From the NCBI GenBank assembly GCA_030144725.1, contig JASKMD010000002.1, positions 856,001-920,000 of the forward strand: a stretch of DNA of 64,000 nucleotides, read 5' to 3'. A program made the position numbers and the translations under genes. A model generated the notes under the pieces. It made no database searches. It saw only the letters and a list, made by a program, of their open reading frames with translations, and was not told the DNA's origin. The first letter of the stretch is position 1, and each line of letters starts with the position of its first letter. Positions 23,062-33,738 of this stretch are shown in pieces. The stretch comes from Haematococcus lacustris. Its lineage: Eukaryota; Chlorophyta; Chlorophyceae; Chlamydomonadales; Haematococcaceae.

Positions 23062-23978
23062 CTGCAGAGACAAAGAGGGTGAGGCTTGGCAGTTGCTTGG
23101 CGGTTGCTTGGCGGTGGGAGAGCAAGAGGGGGGTAAAGTTGCCTTGGTATGCCGACAGGCTAAGGTCTCTGGTGTCTGTGCTAGGTGGTTGAAACCCCGT
23201 TCGGTTCTCACGTGAAGTGAGTGCATTGGGTGTGCACATGATGAGCTGCACCAGGAGGCAATGAGCGTGTGACTGGGTAGAGCAGTTTTAGAGTGGGATT
23301 GTACGGCCATGCTGCGCTGCCCGCTGTCAAATCGCTGCGTGCTGGTCGCACAAAGCGCTGAGGGGCACTCCAGGGGTAATGCAGCCCTTGGGAGCTTTCT
23401 TGCACATCCCGCTGGTTGCAGCCTCTAGTACAATCGCTGGAAGGGCAAACATGGCATCAGGCTGAGTGCCGATGGTACAGCGCACCGATGGGGCGCGAGA
23501 AGACCTCCATCGACGACGCACGTCCGCTCCTGCGTTGCTCGCCATTGTGTGTTGTTCAACAAATCGAACGAGGTGAAATGCAGCCGCCGTGGGGTTAGTC
23601 AAATCGCTGCCGACCTTTTGACTAATCCGTCCCGCGGAACTTGAGCAGTCCGCGTCGACAGCCCACCTACAATGACTTTGGGGCCAATGGGTTGTTGTGC
23701 ATACTTCGAACTGTCCGGACTCGGCTAAGCACATACAGCCTTGTAAGTACATTGCAGGGTAAACACATGTAGGTTTACACATGCTCCTGCCTTGTCCTGC
23801 CACGTCACATGTGCCACGTGTGTTGTATCGCCTGCTCCCTTGGAATGCCTGCATGGCTGCATGTGATCTTTAGTTGTTTAGTTTAGCAGTGCACTGTGCA
23901 GTTGATTGAGTTTCTCTTATTCTAAGTACCAGGCAACTTATCGCGCAGACATAAGGGAAATGGCGAGAAAGAAAAGTT
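23062..23978. other. Probable 5' part of the aminotransferase gene and its upstream region
   Basis: The minus-strand frame 23327-23545 carries an Arg/Ser-rich, transit-peptide-like start. The missing N-terminal exon or exons must lie between 23062 and about 23545. From 23600 to 23978 there is no supported feature. The head-to-head arrangement with the plus-strand broken ORF at 23979 leaves little promoter space. Confidence 0.4.
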
Positions 23979-25067
23979 GTGCCTAGACCAGCGCCGGAGG
24001 AACATGATTTGCACTTCTTAGAATGTGTTGAAGCACAACAGCTTGAGCTCATTGACGCGCAGCGCAAGAGAAAAGCCTCCGGACAGGCCCGCGCTGCCCG
24101 CGATAGAGACGATACTAATCACGGCCGGAAATGCAAGCTCGTTCACCTGACCGAGCACCTCCCGTAACAGTTGTGGGATGCCTTCCTCGTTGCTGTGCTG
24201 GCACGAGTGAAGGCCTGCAGCGACCGGGCGGTGATCGACAGCCTGCTGCTGGGCTTCCTTGTGCGCGACTTGTTTACCCTTCACGTGGCCGACCCGCTCG
24301 ACCTGCACGGCCAGCCCGTGTACACAGACATCCCAGTCTCCCAGGCAGCCACCCCGGACCTGGGCTGCAGGAATCTGTGCCTGCAGCAGTGCCGCGGCTT
24401 GCCTGGAGCCGGCGAGAACAAACGGCGAGAACAGCAGTCGCTGTCGTGCTGGCCGCGCACCCCGACCTCCGCGCCCGCCTCGAGGCAGTCCCACGTTACC
24501 ACTCTGATGGCAACATGGTGGACCACGTCGGCAAGCAGCTAGAGACAGCGTTCAGCAACATGCTCACGCTGCTCTTTGCTGGCAGGCTCAAGAAGTCAGT
24601 GTCCCTGGCCGGGGCAAAGGTCCTGGTGGGCACTCACGAGCACCAGCGCAGATTTGGGGTGAGGGGGCTGGGTGGCGGGCACCTGTTCAGCGTGGTCCAA
24701 GCGGCAGTGCACCTATGTGCGCCGCATGGTGTGCGGCCTGGACGTCAGCTGGCTCCTAGAGGAGGGTGGATTGGTGGTGACTTCAGCCATGCATGCTGAG
24801 GTGGTTTTGCGACGGGGTCGGCTTCAGCTGAGGGAGGGGGAGCAGTTGGATGATGACTGGTTGGAGGATCCAGCAAACCAGGGCCGGCTGTTGCGCCATG
24901 CGGCGCACACCACCAGAGACATAGAGGCAGCCATGGCAGCCTGGCAGCTGGATATGGTGCCCAGGAAGCAGGCTGAGCTCACTGACCCTGGGCTGCTGCC
25001 TAGGCCCCCCCGCCCCCCCACCCCCAAACATCTTCGCCACTCTATTTGCACGTGTCGTACATTGTAA
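23979..25067 (+). pseudogene. Broken ORF of unknown, probably mobile-element, origin
   Basis: One plus-strand frame reads PRPAPEEHDLHFLECVEAQQ...CKLVHLTEHLP, is cut by an in-frame TAA at 24165-24167, and continues in the same frame as QLWDAFLVAVLARV...LLGFLVRDLFTLHVADPLDL to about 24415. The protein-like signal then moves to another frame (VLAAHPDLRARLEAVPRYH, GNMVDHVGKQLETAFSNML, GRLKKSVSLAGAK) to about 24650. It ends in a third frame (QCTYVRRMVCGLDVSWLLEE) with TAA at 25065-25067. An in-frame stop plus two frame changes indicate decay, or introns that I could not place. I do not recognise a transposase domain. Confidence 0.5.
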
Positions 25068-25620
25068 AGGTGCCTTGCTCTGACAAGATGCAGCCAGCTG
25101 CGGCCATGGGTATACAACAAAAGATGATGTACACAGGTACCTCAGCCACATAGTCTATTAGTGCTGAACTCCAAGCTGCTTACGACATGACCTTACACAT
25201 GCGTGCCATGAAGGCACACACGCCAGACGGGGGAAGTTGAAGTGGGCATAAGGGCACACCAGCAGTAGCCCTCACAATAATGAGACCGCAGCCTGTGTTC
25301 TTGCTTTATTATGTGGTAGCATGAGGGCTGTAGGGTCCAGTTTTTTAATGCAACATTGGCAACGCTATCGCTTTAGTAAGGTGCTTGCAGCGACTATTGA
25401 TCTTTGATTGTAGAAATAGTTGTGGGTTGGCCGGAGCGGAGAAATTTGTGGCTCTAAACGTTCCCCCTTGGGTTGGCCCACCAGTGGCACCGGCTCGCGT
25501 CCAGCACGTGGGATTCAAGCGGCTTCGTCGAGTCAGCAAAGGTGTGCGAATTGAGCGATCGTGGCACCACCAGACCCTGGCCCTCACCTCCATGGTTCAC
25601 GCTGCTCCCTTTGCAGCTCC
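25068..25620. other. Cryptochrome upstream region
   Basis: There are 553 bases between the broken ORF and the cryptochrome ATG. The cryptochrome frame is open for at least 60 bases before the ATG with no further in-frame ATG. No promoter motif could be assigned with confidence. Confidence 0.4.
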
Positions 25621-28600
25621 ATGAGTGTGCCCAAGAATTCCATCATGTGGTTTAGAAAAGGGTTGCGCTTGCACGACAACCCCGCGCTGCTAGAGGCATG
25701 CAAAGGGGCGACCCATATGTTCCCCGTCTTCATCATCGACCCCTTTTTTCTCCAGAACCCAACAGCCTACAAGTAAGCCCCAGCAACCAGTGCCCCAGCA
25801 TCCATCCATTGTGTTGGAGCAGCCTGGCCCGTCCTAAGCCAGCCAAGCACAGCCAACTGCCTCAACGCAGATCCGCACTGTGTTGACCCAGTTAAACCCA
25901 GAGCTATCCCATGTTTTGGGCCAGGCAGCAAAGTGGGCCATGAGCAGCAGCAGTGGCACCCCTGCTGGCATGGGCCTCCAGTTGCACTCAGTGCAGCCTT
26001 TGCCTCCCCCACATGCTGCAGGGTGGGTGTTAACCGCTACAACTTCCTCCTTGAGAGCCTGAATGACCTGGATCAAAGGTGTGATGCAAGACGGCGGCGG
26101 CTCCTCTCCTTGGTTGAGGGCGACCAGCGTAGAGCCGCTGCTGCCCTCTTGGGCCAGGGGTTGGGTGGGGGAAAAGTAGCTGCTGCTCTTCATGGCTGAG
26201 GGAGAGTGGTTGGCCAGGGCATGACACAGGTGACGGGGTCAAATCCCACAGGGGTACCTCCTTTTGTACCCTGCCCCCTCCTTCATAATTCTAGGCTGTT
26301 TTTCTTTCTTCCCCCTCCTATTTTGTTTTGCTCCTTCCTTTGTGTTTGTGTAGACCATTGCTGGCACCACCGGAGTGTGCTGCACCGGCCCACCCCTTCA
26401 TGCCGACCCCTCACAAGCAGCTCTGGTACAATAACCTGACTGTTAAGTAGGAGCCCTGCCCTGCCGCGCCCTGCCCTGCTGTATCGCCCTGCCCTGCCGC
26501 GCCCTGCCCTGCCACGCCCTGCCCTCTGAAATCTGAAAGCCTTCGCTAGGGAGCACAGATGTCACGCGGGGATGTTTCTAGGCAGGGGTGATGAGGACAT
26601 GCCAATGCTTATGCGGCTGTTGCTGTGCAGAGATGTGTGCCCTGACTGCTGCTGCTGCTGCTGCTTCCCCTGTGCAGCTTCAGGGCACGAGGCAGCCGGC
26701 TGCTGGTGGTCCGCGGCAAGCCGGTGAGCAGCAGGCCTGCCCTCCCCCCTGCCTGCCCTACCCTGACCCCAGCCTAGCCTCCCCTGGCCCCTTGACTCCT
26801 AGCTCTGCCCCTCCACCCCCTCTACCTGGCTTCCGCTACCGCTGCCGGCCAGTCGTAACCCTGCCCCCTGAGCACACGCCCAATCGTCCACCGTTGGGTG
26901 CTACGTTAGCGTTACGTTAGCGTAGCGGCCTGCTCAGCGCAGAGCAGCTGCTGTCCTGTTGGGCCAGAGGGTGCGTGGAAGCGTCTTCATCGCTGAGGGG
27001 GGCCCTGGTTCCCTGGGTCCCTGGCTCCCTGGCCTTCCCCTTCCTGGCTCCCTGCCTGGCTCCCTGCCTGCTACCTACACCTGCCTGGCTGGTCTGGCAG
27101 TTCCCCCAAACTCCTTACCTGACTGCCTGCCGCCGCACCTCTCTCCCAACTACCTACGCTGACCCCCCACCCCACCCCACCCTACCCTACCCTGCCTGCC
27201 CTGCCTGCCCTGCCTGCCCTGCCCGCCTGTCCTGGTGATGGCAGGTGGAGGTGCTGCCACGCCTGATGAAGGACTGGGACATCACCCAGCTGTGCTTCGA
27301 GGTGAACCCACCTGCCTTCCCCTGTGCTGGGCAGTGCCACAGGCCAGTCAAGACCTGGGCCCTTGCCCTGCCCTGCCCTGCCCTGCCCTGCCCTGCCCTG
27401 CCCTGCCCTGCCCTGCCCTGCCCTGCCCTGCCCTGCCCTGCCCTGCCCTGCCCTGCCCTGCCCTGCCCTGCCCTGCCCTGCCCTGCCCTGCCCTGCCCTG
27501 CCCTGCCCTGCCCTGCCCTGCCCTGCCCTGCCCTGCCCTGCCCTGCCCTGCCCTGCCCTGCCCTGCCCTGCCCTGCCCTGGAAACAGCAATGGGGTGGAG
27601 AAGGGCTCAGGGAGGGGGAGGGGGGGTCAGGTCCAGCCCAGGTCATGCAGTCCATGGTGTGAGGTGTGAGGTGTGGGGCGCCCAGGTGGACACGGAGCCG
27701 TATGCAACACAGCGGGATGCCCAGGTGCAGCAGCTGGCCGCTGAGGCTCGGGTGGAGGTCAGGGCCTTTGTGAGCCATACGCTGTATGTGAGTGCAGGGG
27801 GAGGGGCAGGGGGGGTGGGGGGCAGGGGGGGTGGGGGGCAGGGGGGGTGGGGGGCAGGGGGGGTGGGGGGCAGGGGGGGTGGGGGGCAGGGGGGGTGGGG
27901 GGCTGGGGGGGTGGGGGGCAGGGGGGGTGGGGGGCAGGGGGGGTGGGGGGCAGGGGGGGTGGGGGGCAGGGGGGGTGGGGGGCTGGGGGGGTGGGGGGCA
28001 GGGGGGGTGGGGGGCAGGGGGGGTGGGGGGCAGGGGGGGTGGGGGGCAGGGGGGAGGGGCAAGGGGGAGGGGATGGAAGGGCACAGGGAGTAAGGGCGAC
28101 GGGGAGAGGGAGCATTGGGTTGCAGGGAGAGAGGGAGGGGGGAGGGGCAGGGGGGGTGAGGGTCAGGGGGGTGGGGGGCAGAGTGGAGGGGCACAGGGAA
28201 TGAGGGCGAGCCAGGGAGGCCACGGGGGGGCCTGGGTGGGGCAGGCGGGGCTGGAGTAGCAGGCAGGGGCAGTCCGGATTAGTGTGTAGAGGCAGCTGGG
28301 CTTTGAGGGGGGGGACCTTCACCAACCCATCCCTCCTGCCCCCCAGCCTGTCCCTCAACTTCTCCACCTGGCTTCACATGTGCCTGTGAGTGCTTGGGTG
28401 CTCAACCTGCCCCTGCCCCTGCCCCTGCCCCTGCCCCTCCACCCTGTACCAGCCCCTGCCGCACCACTGCTGCTGATCAGCTCCAGCCCCCTGCCCCTCT
28501 TGACCCTGTTGCCCCTCCTGCCCCTGCCCTGCCCCTCTTGCCCCTGCTGCCCAGGACACTGCCCAGCTGGTCACCCGCAACCAGGGCAAGGCTCCCTCCA

Positions 28601-31600
28601 CCATGACCAGCTTCTGCAAGCTGCTGGACAAAGTGGGTGACCCGCCCGCGCCGGCCCCGGCCCCCCCACAGCAGCTGCCGCCAATCCCAGCAACTGCCCC
28701 AGGGGCCGAGGAGGAGGCCACCGGGGTGCCCTGCTGCCTGGACATGGGCTTTGACCGGCAGCCCTCCACCATATTCAAGGCAGGCAGGCGGGGAGGGCAG
28801 AGAGGGGGTGGGGGAGCAGGGAGGAGGGAGGAGGGAGGGACCGAAGAAGGGGAAGGGGGGGGGAGGCCGGGCTGGGGCTGGGGCTGGGCAGGGTTCGGCG
28901 GGGCGTGGCGGGGCGGCAGGGCATGCCATTGGACCATGGTATAGGAGGAGGCTAGGCGTCTAGGGGGGTGTCCTTTATCATGTGGCGATGGCCAGCGTGG
29001 GGGGTGGTAGGTGTTTGGTAGGTTTGGTAGGTGTTTGGTTGGTTTGGTAGGTTTGGTAGGTGTTTGGTAGGTTTGGTAGGTGTTTGGTAGGTTTGGTAGG
29101 TTTGGTAGGTGTTTGGTAGGTTTGGTAGGTGTTTGGTAGAGAGTAGATGAGGATGGCCAGGGTGGGTGGTGCTTGCTGTCATGCTGCTGTGGCCTGGCTG
29201 GGTGTCCTTTGTCGTGTGACAATGGCCAGCGTGGGGGATGGCTGCTGCGGATGCACCTTCGCCTGCTGCTGCTCTCAATGTCTCTGTGGCTGGCTGTCGA
29301 GGTAGCTGGGCATGCTGCCATGCACCCGTGTCATGCTCACCCCTCTCATTGCCTGCCATGCTCACCCCATGCACTGCCTGCGTGACTTGTGTGACCGCAG
29401 GGTGGGGAGACAGAGGCACTCAAGCGCCTGGAGAGAGCGTTTGCTGACCCGCAGTGAGTGAGAGAGTGAGTGAGAGAGTGTCTAAGAGTGAAGCTCAGAA
29501 AGACCTCTGACCCCTGACCCCATGCACACCATCATACAACCACACAGCAGCTCCCGCCGCCGCCGTGCACTTGTGCCAGCAGACAGCCGCCGCCGCCGCC
29601 GCTGCCGCCCCTGTGGCAGCAGACAGTCGTAGCAGCAGCAGCAGCAGCAGTGTTTTCTCCCACCAACTCTCCCACCCAGCGTGTGGGGTGGGTGGGGTAA
29701 GGTGGGGGTGGGGCAGCAGCAGCAGTGTTTTTCTCCCGCCCAGTATGGCACATAGGACCCAGCACTGTCGTCCACACATCACGTCACACTGTGTCACGCT
29801 GATCTCGAGTGGTTGGGTGGTTGAGTGCACGAGTTGTCAGGGAGTCCAGTCCTGCCCCCCACCCACCAACCTGGGACTGTGACGGATGAGCTCATGTCAG
29901 GCCACCTGTGCTGCGCTGTCCACCCCCTCCCCCTAAGGATGACCTGGCTGGCTGGGGCTGCAGGTGGATCGCCAAGTTTGAGAAACCAGCCACCGACCCC
30001 TCAGCCTTCCAGCAGCCCGCCACCACTGTCCTGTCCCCGTACCTCAAGTTCGGCTGCGTGTCGGCACGACTCTTCCACCAACGGTGAGGGCAGCAACCCA
30101 CTGCCCCACTGCCAGCTGCCCTGCTTTCCGCAACAGTAAGGGGCGCCCCTGCCCCTGCCCCTGCCCCCAGCCCCAGGACCCCCTGCCCCTGCTCACGCCC
30201 CCGCCTCCCTCTGCCCTCTGCCCTCCCCTCCCCCTGCCCACCCCCTCCCTCCCCCTTCCTCCTGCTGCCCAGCCTGCTGCAGGTGTACGCCACCCACACC
30301 GGTCACAGCCAGCCGCCCATGTCCCTGCGCGGGCAGCTGCTGTGGCGCGAGTTCTTCTACACTGTGGGGGCGCACACCCCCAACTTCTCCGCCATGGCAG
30401 GCAACCCTCTGTGCCGCCAGATCCCCTGGCAGAGCAACCCGCAGCACCTGGCAGCCTGGAGGGAGGGGCGCACTGGCTTCCCCTGGATTGACGCCATCAT
30501 GGTGCAGCTCAACACCTGGGTGGGTGGAGGGGGGGGGGTGGGGGGGGTCTGCCAGCAGGGAGGGATGGGGTGGGGGGGTTCTGCCAGCAGGGGTGGGGGG
30601 GATGGGGGGGGTCTGCCAGCAGGGGGGGATGGCAGCGGGGCAGTTGTGAAAGGGTGACCGGGTTAGGAGGGAGAGCAGGGGGGAAAGCAGGGGGGAGGGG
30701 GTGGAAAGGTGGGGGAGGGCCCAAGGGGGGGGGAGGGAACAAGCGAGTGCGTAGGACTAAGTAGGCAAGTACTCTTTCCCAGCAGGTGAGAGTTGCTCGG
30801 AGGGAAGGGAGGGGAGGGCAGGGGAGGGGGGAGGGGGGAGGGGGAAGGGGGAGGTCAGAGAAGGATGGCAAAGGATAGGAACAGGAGGTGGGAGATAGAG
30901 AGGGATGTGGCTGGTAGGTGAGCCAAGGGTTAGGGTGTCCAGCCAGAGATGAGGAAGAGGCAGCCAGCAGGTGGCTGGTGCATTGTGCGCAGGGCTGGAT
31001 GCACCACCTGGCGCGGCACAGCGTGGCCTGCTTCCTCACCCGGGGTGACCTGTACCTCAGCTGGGAGGAGGGCCAGGCGGTGTTTGAGGAGCTGCTGATC
31101 GACCAGGACCACTTCATCAACGCGGGCAACTGGTACACAGGGCTGGGAGGGAGGAGGGGCAGACCCTCAGCAGGGGGCAGGGGCAGGGGCAGAGTTAGGG
31201 GGCAGAGTTAGGGAAAGCTTCCAGGAAAGTTCTAGGGGCAGGCTGTGCCGGTGAGGTATGGTGAGGGGTGGGGTGGGGAGGAGTGTGCTGAGCGGCCTTC
31301 ACCCTGCTGCTGCTGCTGCTGCTGTGCCACCTACCACCTGCCCCTCCCCCCTCCCCTGTCCCTTGTCCCCTCACTGCCAGGATGTGGCTGAGCGCCAGCG
31401 CCTTCTTCTCCGCATACTTCCGGGTGTACAGCCCAATCACCTTTGGCAAGAAGTACGACAAGGAGGGCGTGTTCATCCGCAAGCAAGTGTATGCCAGCGG
31501 CCCTCCCTACCCCCTACCCCACCCTCTCTCCCTCACCCTCTTCATGTCCCTTTTGGTTCCTGCCCTCCTGCCCTTCTGCTCCTCCCCCCACTTCTTTCCT

Positions 31601-33444
31601 CCCCTCCCTGCTCCTCCCCCGCCGCACCTGCTCCTCCTTACTCGCCTCCCCCCCCCCCTCGCAACCCCTGCCCCTCACTGCTGCTCCCCCACCCCCCTCC
31701 ATCTTAGGGGCTGGGAAGAGGGGAAGAGGGAAAGAGGGAGGGGGCAGGAGTGGTCTGCTGTCGCCTCAACACTCCTGCTGCCGCCAGCTGCCTGCTAGTC
31801 ATCACCCCCCACCCCAGGCCCCCCGCAGCACCCCCTCTCCCAGCACCCCTACAGCCAGCACTGCACCCCTGGTGGTGGTGGTGGTGCTGCTGCTGCTGCT
31901 GGGTGTCACAGCTGGGTGTGCTGCCTGTGCTCCAGGTTCCTGCCCGTGCTCAAGGACATGCCGGCCAAGTACATCTATGAGCCCTGGACAGCCCCTCTGG
32001 ATGTGCAGCGCAAAGCAAAGTGAGGGGCAGGGGAGCTCAGCCAGGCCAAACCAGGCCAGGTCAGGTCAGGTCAGGTTAGGTCAGGTCAGGTCAAGGTCAG
32101 GTGTAAGAGCCTGTGGTCCAGCATGGAGTGGGAGAAGAAGCGGTGATGCTGCCCCACCCCCACCTGCCTCGACCCCGACCCCGGCCCCTGTGTCAGGATT
32201 GTGGTGTGGGTGCCCTCCCTCCCCCCCCTCCCTGGCCCCCTTCCCACCCCTCCCCTCCTCCACCCCTGTGTGAGGGCTGTGGTGTGGGCGCTGGCCTGGC
32301 TGCAGGTGTGTGGTGGGCAAGGACTACCCCGCACCCATTGTGGACCATGCGGTGGTCAGCAAGGCAAACATCGCCCGCATGGCCGCAGCCTACAAGGCAG
32401 GGTCCATGTGAGTAGTTTTGCCAGGGCGCAGGCGTCTGATGGTGGGGTGGGCAGTGAGGAGGGCTGAAAGGGGTGAGGGAGGGAGGTGGAAGCCACCCAG
32501 GCCAGGCGGCAGCAGAGCAGAGGGTAGGGCGGGTGGCTGAGCCCTTCCGTGGAAAGGAAGGGGAGAGGCCGTGAGAGGCAAGCTGTCTGAGTAGGGCAGG
32601 TGGCATGGCAAGAGCCTTGGGGCAACCACGGAGTGTGACTCGTCACTCTGATCCCGACGCTCATCCTGGTTGGCATACAGCGGGTTGGCAGCAGCTGGAG
32701 GGCAGCAGGGGAGCGGGGCTGAGAGGGCAGCAGGGCCTCTGGGCAGTACACTTCTGCAGTACTACTGGAGGATGGTGTGGCGCTCGTTCATGCCTTTGAC
32801 ATGCCTATCGTGGTGCAGGGGCAACCACTGCCCCGCTGCCCCCAAATCACATCGTCGTGTTCTAATGTTACCGCGCGCATCGCAGGGCTGCACATGACGA
32901 CGGAGGCGACGAGCCTGAAGACGGACCGGCCCGGGCTGGCGCACGGAGCGGGTCCGGCAGTCGCAAGGCAGCCTCGTCACCCGGCAAGCCGGTTAAGAGC
33001 ATCGTATCGCTACTGGCTGACGCGAGCAAAGCTCGACCCGCCGCGGACCGTGTTGAGAGCCAGGCGGCTGTGGTGCCGCGTGCGGCGCGGCCCGTGCAAC
33101 AGACCTTGGAGCAGACTATGGCGGGCAGAGGCTCGTCCCGAGACGTGCCCGAGATCAAAGTCGAAGACAGTAAAGGCCTTCACGGCGTAGCTGACGCAGC
33201 GAGAACGCTGGCTGGGGCTGAGGAGTCAGACTTGGGTGCCGGCACAAGCGTCGTGCGTCTTGTAACGCCAGCTGTGCCGGTAGAGAACGGTGGGGCACCC
33301 GCTGTTCCGGCCGCCAGAGTGCGGAAGGTCGGGGCCACAGCAAAGTTAGTCACGAAAGGCAGCGGGGCGAGTCCTTCCCCGGGCAGCTCGTCAAAGCGCC
33401 AGCGCACTTTGTTGGATTCTGGCCTTAAAATTGTCGACAGGTAG
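25621..33444 (+). CDS. aCRY: Animal-like cryptochrome / (6-4) photolyase family
   Basis: Fourteen exons give 681 residues: 25621-25772, 26022-26078, 26678-26723, 27245-27301, 27686-27787, 28555-28779, 29401-29453, 29964-30083, 30273-30519, 30993-31132, 31381-31482, 31936-32019, 32306-32407 and 32886-33444. The photolyase N-terminal domain starts [20 protein letters not shown], followed by [20 protein letters not shown]. The FAD domain includes [89 protein letters not shown] and [16 protein letters not shown]. These are (6-4) photolyase/animal cryptochrome signatures. H358 and H362 have the spacing of the catalytic histidines of (6-4) photolyases. The last exon encodes a 185-residue extension, acidic then Ser/Arg/Lys-rich, as in Chlamydomonas aCRY. 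Two introns appear to start with GC. Nuclear localisation and a blue/red-light receptor role, possibly with DNA repair, are inferred from the family. Confidence 0.93.
27366..27580. repeat. (CCCTG)n pentamer array in cryptochrome intron 4
   Basis: About 43 perfect copies between exons 4 and 5. Frames through it are open in all phases and produce artificial poly(PALPC) peptides. Confidence 0.95.
27797..28060. repeat. G-run minisatellite in cryptochrome intron 5
   Basis: About 16 units of 16-17 bases (ggggggtggggggcag type) start roughly 10 bases after the exon 5 donor, on the sense strand. Each unit has two runs of at least six G. Confidence 0.95.
29008..29140. repeat. ggtttggtaggtgt minisatellite in cryptochrome intron 6
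   Basis: Irregular tandem units of ggtttggta and ggtgtttggta, about 133 bases in all, inside the intron before exon 7. Confidence 0.9.
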
Positions 33445-33738
33445 GATTTTCAAAACTATGCGCACCTGCTGCAGGTCATGCGTTGTGATGCTGTTGGAGT
33501 TTTGTTATTGGTTTTCATATTTATTCCCAATACTTGCGCAGCTGCAGTATTGTCGTTGGCACAAGTGACATTGCCTTCACCTTTCATTGTGCTGTGCTAG
33601 GCATCATCTGTGCATTATCAACATCCCTATCAACTATGCGCGTGCTGATTCCCTATCACAACTGCCTGTTCGTCAGTAAATCCTGGACATCCCGGTATTG
33701 TCAAGGCGAGGTAGCTAACATTTGTTGAGGACATGCAA

